Shown here in pieces: positions 13,535 through 19,008 of a stretch of DNA of 19,008 nt. The notes below the pieces were generated by a model. The model worked only from the letters and a program-made list of their open reading frames with translations, made no database searches and was not told the origin of the DNA. A program made the translations under genes and the position numbers. This stretch comes from Chlamydiia bacterium (GTDB lineage: Bacteria; Chlamydiota; Chlamydiia; Chlamydiales; JAAZZY01). Position 1 is the first letter of the stretch, and each line of letters opens with the position of its first letter. The DNA lies in NCBI GenBank assembly GCA_014239035.1, contig JAAZZY010000021.1, positions 1 to 19,008 of the forward strand. The letters are read 5' to 3'.

Positions 13535-14422
13535 ATGGGCCCTATTACAGCAACATCTCCAAATCCAGTAAAAGATTGCTTTACTCTCAATATCTCCTAT
13601 GTAGATAATTTCTTCACAAAAGTTGAAGACCTTAAGACAGATAATGAATGGAAGCACATTATACTACTTGGCGAGCAGGCTTTAAATGACAAAAAGCATA
13701 TTTTGGAACAAAGAGCTCATATTCACGCAGAGCTCTCCAGCTGTAGTTTCTACTTAGGTGAATACGATTTAGGTTTAGAGCATGCGGGCAAATGCCTGCT
13801 CATGAGCAAATATCTAAACAATACTAATCAAATCATTCGCGCACTTTACTTAACATCTGCACATAATAGAGCTTTAGCTGGTATCTCTACAGATCCCCAA
13901 GAAAAAAAAGAATTCTTTGATGCAGCACGCTCATTTTTTTATAAGGCTCTTGAGTATGTTGATCAAACTAATGATGAGCAATTGAAGGCCCAAGTCTATT
14001 TTAATGGAGCAGCTGCATATGCTGACGATCCTGACGGCGATTTAAATACTGCGCTCACCTGGTACCAAAGGGCAATGAATATCTTTGAGAGATTTGAGCA
14101 GCTCAATGATTACAATTGCGCTGCTATTCGACTGGGCAAGCTCTCTCTGAAAATAGGAAAACTCCCATCCTGTAGAAAAATCTTAGACAATATAAATTTA
14201 GAGGAGCTCTCCAATAGAACTGCAGTACACTTCAAACTTTTAAAGGCTCAATATCTAATTGCTATAGAAGAATTCTCAGGGGCTAGAGAAGTGATTTTAG
14301 ATGCCCTAGAGAATGCAAATAAGCTTGAAATGAAAACAGATATCAAGCGCTTAGAGTTACTTCTCAATGAAATAAAAGATCCTGATAATGAAAAGCTCAT
14401 TGAACTACATGTAAAGGCATAG
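13535..14422 (+). CDS. TPR-like alpha-helical repeat protein
   Basis: Hypothetical soluble protein of 295 residues with no signal peptide or membrane segment. From about residue 57 it is almost entirely helical, with TPR-like helix pairs: AELSSCSFYLGEYDLGLEHAG (66-86), then a FFYKALEYV helix (about 134-142), KAQVYFNGAAAYADDPDGDLNTALTWYQRAM (151-181), and later GKLSLKIGKLPSCRKIL (201-217) and a KAQYLIAIEEFSGAREVILDALENA segment (237-261). Gly, Ala and Tyr fall at TPR positions, but the repeats are degenerate and of uneven length. A protein-protein scaffold or chaperone role is only a fold-based inference. AAGGA lies seven bases before the ATG. The gene starts 157 bases from the divergent DUF2608 gene and is followed 75 bases later by the PLP-enzyme gene. 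Confidence 0.7.
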   Translation: MGPITATSPNPVKDCFTLNISYVDNFFTKVEDLKTDNEWKHIILLGEQALNDKKHILEQRAHIHAELSSCSFYLGEYDLGLEHAGKCLLMSKYLNNTNQIIRALYLTSAHNRALAGISTDPQEKKEFFDAARSFFYKALEYVDQTNDEQLKAQVYFNGAAAYADDPDGDLNTALTWYQRAMNIFERFEQLNDYNCAAIRLGKLSLKIGKLPSCRKILDNINLEELSNRTAVHFKLLKAQYLIAIEEFSGAREVILDALENANKLEMKTDIKRLELLLNEIKDPDNEKLIELHVKA

Positions 14423-14496
14423 ACTTTTCTATTTATAGAAATTAATCCCCTCACTAAAATGACCTCTTTTTAATTCATCCCCATTATAGGTAAAAT

Positions 14497-15672
14497 ATGC
14501 AGATTAAGTATCCACTAGCCAAAGAGACCATCAACGAAAAAGATATCGATGCATTATGCGACTGGTTAAAAGGATCTCCAAGGCTCACTAAAGGAGACTT
14601 GACTCTGCAAGTAGAAGAAAATTGGGCCGAGTATATTGGAACTAAACACGCAGCCTTTTGCAACTCTGGATCTTCAGCTAACCTGCTTATGGTTTATGCG
14701 GCTCTTTTAACTGGCCGGATTAAAAATAAGAAAGTGGTTGTACCAGCTGTTGGCTGGATCACAACCATTGCCCCTATTATGCAATTTGGACTTACGCCTA
14801 TTATGGTTGGAACCGATCCAGATACTTATGGAATGGATTTGGATCAGCTTGAAAAAGTCTGTGAAAAAGAAACCCCCGACTGTGTGATCTTTGTTCAAGC
14901 ATTAGGTGTTCCTCACCACAAAGAGAGACTTCTTGCACTCAAAGAAAAATACAATTTCCTTCTTTTAGAAGATGGATGTGCAGCACTTGGTGCTGAATAT
15001 GCAGACTCGACTAAAGTGGGAACAGTTGGCGATATGTCATCTTTTTCTTTTTACTTTGGTCACCAGCTCTCTACCATTGAGGGAGGGATGGTCAACACAG
15101 ATAATAAAGAGCTCTTTGACATGCTGATGCTTCTTCGCTCTCATGGTTGGGCTAAAGATTTGGATCAAGAGGCCTATAAAAAGCTCCTAAATACTCACAG
15201 CATCGATGACTTCCATAAGCCCTTCACATTCTTCGTTCCCGGTTTTAACTTAAGGTCCACAGATCTTCAGGCTTTCATTGGTCTTCGTCAAATAGAAAAA
15301 GCTGATTGGGTTGCTCAAAGAAGATATGAAAATCATTTGCGTTATGCAGAGAATCTAAAAGGCATCGTAGAGTTTCAAAATTGGGGAGAGGACAAGCCCG
15401 TATCCATTTCTTTTGGAGCCTTGGCAGAATCTACTGAGCAAAGAAAAGAAATCGTTACAAGACTTGTCAAAGAAGGCATCGAAACTCGCATCTACAGTGC
15501 GGGAAATTTAGGTCGTCACCCATTCTGGGTGGAGCGCTATGAGTGCTTTGAAGATAAAGTTAGCGACAAAATCCACGAAAGAGGATTCTTTTTGCCGAAT
15601 TATCCAGAACTTTCTCTTGATGAGATAGATTTTATCTGTGGCGTTGTTAAAGGTGAAAATGTTTTGGCCTAA
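14497..15672 (+). CDS. DegT/StrS-fold PLP enzyme, probable sugar 3-dehydratase type
   Basis: PLP-dependent enzyme of the DegT/DnrJ/EryC1/StrS family, 391 residues, acting on a nucleotide-linked keto sugar in the cytoplasm. Family blocks are NSGSSAN at 56-62 (phosphate binding), VPAVGWITTIAPI near 82-94, D159 in LEDGCAALGAEY (pyridine nitrogen) and SFSFYFGHQLSTIEGGM at 182-198. In ordinary aminotransferases the residue six before the Glu of EGG is the PLP-anchoring Lys; here it is H189. A His at this place is known in the 3-dehydratases ColD and RfbH/E1, which remove the C3 hydroxyl instead of transaminating. I therefore favour a 3-deoxysugar role over an aminotransferase. No other nucleotide-sugar gene is adjacent, so the substrate is unknown. 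The stop lies 13 bases from that of the convergent barrel gene. Confidence 0.82.
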   Translation: MQIKYPLAKETINEKDIDALCDWLKGSPRLTKGDLTLQVEENWAEYIGTKHAAFCNSGSSANLLMVYAALLTGRIKNKKVVVPAVGWITTIAPIMQFGLTPIMVGTDPDTYGMDLDQLEKVCEKETPDCVIFVQALGVPHHKERLLALKEKYNFLLLEDGCAALGAEYADSTKVGTVGDMSSFSFYFGHQLSTIEGGMVNTDNKELFDMLMLLRSHGWAKDLDQEAYKKLLNTHSIDDFHKPFTFFVPGFNLRSTDLQAFIGLRQIEKADWVAQRRYENHLRYAENLKGIVEFQNWGEDKPVSISFGALAESTEQRKEIVTRLVKEGIETRIYSAGNLGRHPFWVERYECFEDKVSDKIHERGFFLPNYPELSLDEIDFICGVVKGENVLA

Positions 15673-15685
15673 TTAAGCTTCTTCT

Positions 15686-17029
15686 TTAATATAGCCATTC
15701 AAGTTTTGCTTTAAGCTTAAAGATATTTGCTCTATCAAAAATGTTAGCCTCAAAGTTTGTAGTGATAAGGATCTTATTAATATGAAGAGCGTAAAACTCA
15801 GCTCCTACGACGAACTGGTTAGCCGTTTTATAGTAACCGTGAATATCAAAGGGAGTGGAATTTGCTAGTTCATGAAACCTAGAGCTAACGGTATCTTTTT
15901 TTAGGAGTATATTTGCAAGCCAGCCAAAATAAAGACTTGGGGCATAATAGAATTTAGGTGAGTTGAACTCCTGAATAAAACGAAGATCTGCTGTCGGCTG
16001 TAGAATATACACATTTCTACTATTGACCTCTAAGTTAAAGATCCCGGCTCCTCTCTCTTTATGTCCAAGAATAAACTCAGTTAAAAAAGTAAGGGCACCT
16101 TCAGGTTGCAGCCAAAATTTTTTCCATAAATTAAAACGCACTCCGCCACTACTTCTAAGAAGTAAGTCGTAGCTCTTAAACCAACTCTTAGCATGTCTGT
16201 CAATACTCGAAAATTTAATCTTACGATCGTTTTTGAAAAAGTTGATTCCCCCCATCACCATAAAGTTGGCAAAAGCTCTTGTATTAAACCATCCAAAGAA
16301 GGGAGCAAAATAAACTGAGCTCCAAGAAGAGTTCCCTATATCGTCGCTCCAGTGCAAATTCGAGTGAGTATAAGCTCCGCTGAGCTCTAAAACAAATTTT
16401 TGCTTCAAGACTTTAACCCAACCAAGACCTGAACCGTAAGAATAGGATTTGAAACTCGGCTGACCTATATCAACGAACTCTCCTTGAACCGCTTTCTGAC
16501 TATAAGAAAGACCCAGTGGTTCAATATAAAAGCCTGTTTGGGGATTGTAGTTTGCAATATCTGGATTTTCATCAGCGCCAACACTTTTCTTCATACGATC
16601 TGTTCGAACTGCCCCTTGAAATTGCCTATCTAAAACAATAGCCACTTCTCTTGCGGTTTGAAAAGCAGAAACAGTATTACCAGAATACGCAACGGGGGAA
16701 GCTCTTGTAAGAGCATCTAACCTATCAGGAATTGACAGTGGCACGAACGCATTTGCTACTGTATTGGCATCACCGCAGACCCCAGCACAGGGTTGAGGTA
16801 GTGTCGTCTGAGTGATATTGCTTCCTGCACTACTTGAATTAGTCGAAGGGGTTGGATTAGGCGAAGAAGGATTAGGAATTTCTTCCTGTGCAACCTCCAA
16901 AGCCAGTATAATCGCATTAAAGAGAAGCTCTCCTACTACAACTGCTCCATGGAGGTTTGAATTTACATTGACCAAACCAAATACCACTAGAAAAGATAAT
17001 AATAACTTCTTACACACAGGCAGCCTCAT
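15686..17029 (-). CDS. Autotransporter-type outer-membrane barrel with minimal passenger
   Basis: Exported outer-membrane protein of 447 residues. A signal peptide is probable (MRLPVCKKLLLSFLVVFGLV..., to about residue 28). A Pro/Ser/Asn-rich disordered segment (about 52-70) and a cysteine pair CAGVC at 81-85 follow. Residues 96-138 (PLSIPDRLDALTRASPVAYSG...LDRQF) resemble the helical segment that precedes autotransporter translocator domains. The last 280 or so residues (about 166-447) show amphipathic strands rich in Tyr, Trp and Gly (GLGWVKVL, YFAPFFGWF, GGVRFNLWKKFWLQPEGAL, APSLYFGWLAN) and end in LEWLY with a terminal aromatic. The size fits a 12-strand autotransporter barrel, but the passenger would be only about 70-140 residues. 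It could instead be a stand-alone porin-like protein. The gene is divergent from the MFS gene by 53 bases. Confidence 0.65.
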   Translation of the reverse strand: MRLPVCKKLLLSFLVVFGLVNVNSNLHGAVVVGELLFNAIILALEVAQEEIPNPSSPNPTPSTNSSSAGSNITQTTLPQPCAGVCGDANTVANAFVPLSIPDRLDALTRASPVAYSGNTVSAFQTAREVAIVLDRQFQGAVRTDRMKKSVGADENPDIANYNPQTGFYIEPLGLSYSQKAVQGEFVDIGQPSFKSYSYGSGLGWVKVLKQKFVLELSGAYTHSNLHWSDDIGNSSWSSVYFAPFFGWFNTRAFANFMVMGGINFFKNDRKIKFSSIDRHAKSWFKSYDLLLRSSGGVRFNLWKKFWLQPEGALTFLTEFILGHKERGAGIFNLEVNSRNVYILQPTADLRFIQEFNSPKFYYAPSLYFGWLANILLKKDTVSSRFHELANSTPFDIHGYYKTANQFVVGAEFYALHINKILITTNFEANIFDRANIFKLKAKLEWLY

Positions 17030-17082
17030 GATTAAAATTTTTATTAATTTATAGGTTTAATAGAATTTAGATAAGCCGTTGA

Positions 17083-18372
17083 ATGAATGAAAATAACCCC
17101 ACTATAAGCAACAAACCGACCTCTCCATTCGGAATCTTTTGCTGGTGCTTTTTTGATTGGGCACATTCGGCTTTTCCTACAGTTATTATCTCTTTTGTAT
17201 TTGCAACTTATTTTACAGAATCTGTAGCAGACTCAACCATTTTAGGAACTGCTTATTGGGGTTGGACCATGGGCCTCTCGGGTATTTTAGTTGGCATTCT
17301 TTCACCTATCTTTGGCTCTATTGCTGACTACACAGGAAAAAGAAAGCCATGGCTTGCAATATTTATTTTAGGCAACGTGATAACAACCGCTCTTCTTTTC
17401 TTTACTCAGCCTTCACCTCAATGGGTTCTTTGGGCATTAATTTTTGTTGTTTTAGCCAGTGTGTTCTATGAACTTACACAAGTTTTTTATAATGCCATGA
17501 TGATTAGCATCTCTCCCAAAGAAAAGATTGGAAGGATCTCTGGTTGGGGCTGGGGATTAGGATACATTGGTGGACTTGTCTGTTTAGTCATTGCCCTATT
17601 TCTTTTTGTAGATGGAAACTGGTTTCCTAAAACCATGAGCTTAAATATTCGCTCTACAACTCTTTTAGTCGCCGGCTGGTTTTTAATATTTGCAATACCC
17701 TTATTCGTTTTCACTCCAGATGTCTCACCTACAGGTTCCTCTTTATCCTCTGCTTGTAAAAAAGGGCTTAAAGAGCTTTGGCACACCCTCAAAAGCATTA
17801 GAGAGTATAAGGCCGTATTTATGTTTCTACTTGCCCATCTTATCTACATCGATGGCTTAAGCACCCTATTTGTATTCGGTGCCATATTTGCAGCAGGAAC
17901 TTTCCATATGACCTACATGCAGATTTTGATCTACGCGATACTCCTCAACCTTACAGCAGGTATTGGAGCGGCAATTTTTGCGTTTGTAGATGACTATATT
18001 GGTCCAAAATTTGTTGTCTGCATATCACTCATCGCTATGATCATAACCGGAACCATCATTTTATTTTCTCACAGTATAGTTTGGTTTTGGATTTTGTCTG
18101 CAATTTTGGGGATTTTTGTAGGGCCTACACAAGCAGCGAGTAGAAGTTATATGGCACGCCTTACTCCTAGTCATTTAACCAATCAGATGTTTGGTATTTA
18201 CCAGTTTTCAGGGCGCATCACTTCTTTTGTGGGTCCAATTTTAGTAGGAACAATTACTGAAATTTTTAAAAGTCAAAGACTGGGCATGTCAGTAATTTTT
18301 ATTATGATGTTTGTTGGCCTACTTATTTTGTTTGCAACTCCCAAACCCAGTCAAATGCAGAAAACTGGCTAA
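17083..18372 (+). CDS. UMF1/Atg22-type MFS transporter
   Basis: Inner-membrane permease of 429 residues with about 12 transmembrane helices. It resembles the UMF1 (Atg22-like) branch of the major facilitator superfamily: an early FDWAHSAFPTVIISFVFATYF block near residues 22-42, GSIADYTGKRKPWL at about 81-94 (the loop 2-3 motif A equivalent), FYNAMMISISPKEKIGRISGWGWGLGYIGGL near 136-167, and a C-terminal half with QAASRSYMARLTPS. Yeast Atg22 exports amino acids from the vacuole; bacterial members have no settled substrate, though nutrient uptake or efflux with the host cell is plausible. The ATG at 17083 overlaps an out-of-frame ATG four bases later (ATGAATGA). No clear ribosome site is seen. 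The divergent gene starts only 53 bases away, so the promoters must be packed or overlapping. Confidence 0.85.
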   Translation: MNENNPTISNKPTSPFGIFCWCFFDWAHSAFPTVIISFVFATYFTESVADSTILGTAYWGWTMGLSGILVGILSPIFGSIADYTGKRKPWLAIFILGNVITTALLFFTQPSPQWVLWALIFVVLASVFYELTQVFYNAMMISISPKEKIGRISGWGWGLGYIGGLVCLVIALFLFVDGNWFPKTMSLNIRSTTLLVAGWFLIFAIPLFVFTPDVSPTGSSLSSACKKGLKELWHTLKSIREYKAVFMFLLAHLIYIDGLSTLFVFGAIFAAGTFHMTYMQILIYAILLNLTAGIGAAIFAFVDDYIGPKFVVCISLIAMIITGTIILFSHSIVWFWILSAILGIFVGPTQAASRSYMARLTPSHLTNQMFGIYQFSGRITSFVGPILVGTITEIFKSQRLGMSVIFIMMFVGLLILFATPKPSQMQKTG

Positions 18373-18411
18373 GTACTTTCTAATAAATGTCGATATGTTT
18401 ACTCGCTTTGA

Positions 18412-18609
18412 TTAAAATCTGCTAAATTCTAACCCTTTTTCCCAAGGCTTTATAAATAATTCAGCAATATATGATGATGCCTTAATCTCTGCAATATGAC
18501 TGTAACAAGAGTATTTCATAACTTTTGATTCAGCAAGTAATTTGCTAATACTTTGAAAATTCTTTCTCTTATAAGTGCGAATACTAAGACTCCCTGTTTC
18601 CATTTCCAT
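18412..18609 (-). pseudogene. N-terminal fragment of a GNAT acetyltransferase
   Basis: An open frame of 65 codons begins MEMETGSLSIRTYKRKNFQSI and continues LLAESKVMKYSCYS...YIAELF. This matches the N-terminal pattern of RimJ-like GNAT acetyltransferases (strand with LxIR, an acidic/polar helix, VMKYS, then a helix), but the acetyl-CoA-binding half is absent: a stop follows at 18412 and the MFS gene begins 40 bases further. The fragment is thus most likely a remnant rather than a working enzyme; a small independent protein is the alternative. No ribosome site is evident. Confidence 0.45.
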
Positions 18610-18683
18610 TTTTTAAAGTTGCCATAGATTTTTCACAAAGTTTATACTCCCTGGTACTAAATCAAAGACCTTTAGGTATAATA

Positions 18684-18974
18684 ATGTCAGTAGCTGCATT
18701 AAATGCCCTACCGCAGAGCATTCCACAAAATATTCAGAGTAGCGATCAAATCTCTATTGAAATAAAGGCTCTTCCTTCTTATGAAGCTTCTAGCTCGACT
18801 TTTCAAAGAGATTCTTTAGGTTTACACTTATTAGACTACGTCTTTATTTCTAAAGATCAAAAAGCTCTTCAATCTCTTTTTCAAAATAATAACTGTCCAA
18901 ATAATTTTGTAATTTTGATTTTAATACCTTATAATCAGATAGAGGTATTTTGTCTGAATCAATTTTATTTGTAA
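18684..18974 (+). CDS. Short hypothetical protein, possibly truncated
   Basis: Unrecognised frame of 96 codons. The first about 68 residues look protein-like (polar, Gln/Ser-rich N-terminus, then DYVFISKDQKALQSLFQNN as a helix); the last about 27 are hydrophobic and odd, and lie opposite a more convincing minus-strand frame. I suspect that a longer gene lost its 3' part near 18890-18900. There is only a weak AGG nine bases before the ATG. Confidence 0.35.
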   Translation: MSVAALNALPQSIPQNIQSSDQISIEIKALPSYEASSSTFQRDSLGLHLLDYVFISKDQKALQSLFQNNNCPNNFVILILIPYNQIEVFCLNQFYL

Positions 18975-19008
18975 TTACTTTAAGAAACCCATTGATTTTT
19001 AGAAGTTC
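18850..19008 (-). CDS. C-terminal end of a gene cut by the window edge
   Basis: On the minus strand an uninterrupted frame enters at 19008 in phase and runs 52 codons to a TAG at 18850-18852. The peptide is charged and helical (KINGFLKVITNKIDSDKI, then SKLQNYLDSYYFEKEIEELF), unlike a chance frame in AT-rich DNA. It overlaps the 3' part of the plus-strand frame 18684-18974, so the two are unlikely both to be intact genes. No family is recognised. Confidence 0.5.
   Translation of the reverse strand, partial: ELLKINGFLKVITNKIDSDKIPLSDYKVLKSKLQNYLDSYYFEKEIEELFDL

Noticed and set aside
14426..14441. TTTCTA/TAGAAA hairpin after the TPR-like gene as a terminator
   Set aside because: A six-pair, nearly all-A:T stem without a T-run is not a credible terminator.
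15709..15722. Perfect 14-base palindrome CTTTAAGCTTAAAG
   Set aside because: It lies inside the coding end of the autotransporter-type gene and is AT-rich; probably chance.
18677..18682. TATAAT as the promoter of the short frame starting at 18684
   Set aside because: It sits directly before the ATG, so transcription would begin inside the gene.

Overview
The window looks like a chromosome segment from an environmental (non-Chlamydiaceae) member of the phylum Chlamydiae, AT-rich and densely coded on both strands. The main argument is gene order: dnaJ, rpsU, a short tsaB and lon followed by ribonuclease Z recalls the CT341-CT346 neighbourhood of Chlamydia trachomatis (from memory, not searched). 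Several putative outer-membrane beta-barrel proteins and decayed gene copies fit such an organism. I cannot name a genus.

Layout. Positions 13-2742 (minus) hold a very large outer-membrane protein made of three tandem copies of one beta-barrel unit. Positions 2846-8958 (minus) read, in transcription order, lon, a stand-alone heptose-1-phosphate adenylyltransferase-type nucleotidyltransferase, a GlpG-like rhomboid protease, ribonuclease Z and then a TylF-like methyltransferase. The first four touch or overlap (TAG/ATG abutment, 10-base overlap, ATGA overlap) and look like one transcript. A divergent intergenic region at 8959-9174 separates lon from tsaB, rpsU and dnaJ on the plus strand; rpsU encodes only 59 residues.

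Positions 11326-12514 are loose and degenerate. They contain a partial repeat of the dnaJ 3' end, terminator-like hairpins, a small secreted barrel-like protein (11643-12239) and the wreck of a second copy of it. Then come a secreted DUF2608/HAD-like protein (minus), a TPR-like protein (plus), a DegT/StrS-fold PLP enzyme with the catalytic Lys replaced by His (plus), an autotransporter-type barrel with a very short passenger (minus) and a UMF1/Atg22-type MFS transporter (plus). The right end (18373-19008) contains a GNAT N-terminal fragment, a short ORF and the tail of a minus-strand gene running off the edge; it looks eroded.

Biologically, one part is conserved housekeeping (protein quality control by Lon, DnaJ and rhomboid; tRNA maturation by RNase Z and TsaB; ribosomal protein bS21). 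The other is accessory envelope material (three barrel proteins, a sugar-modifying PLP enzyme, a heptose-type nucleotidyltransferase and an O-methyltransferase-like protein). The most striking items are the triple-barrel fusion and the His-for-Lys PLP enzyme.
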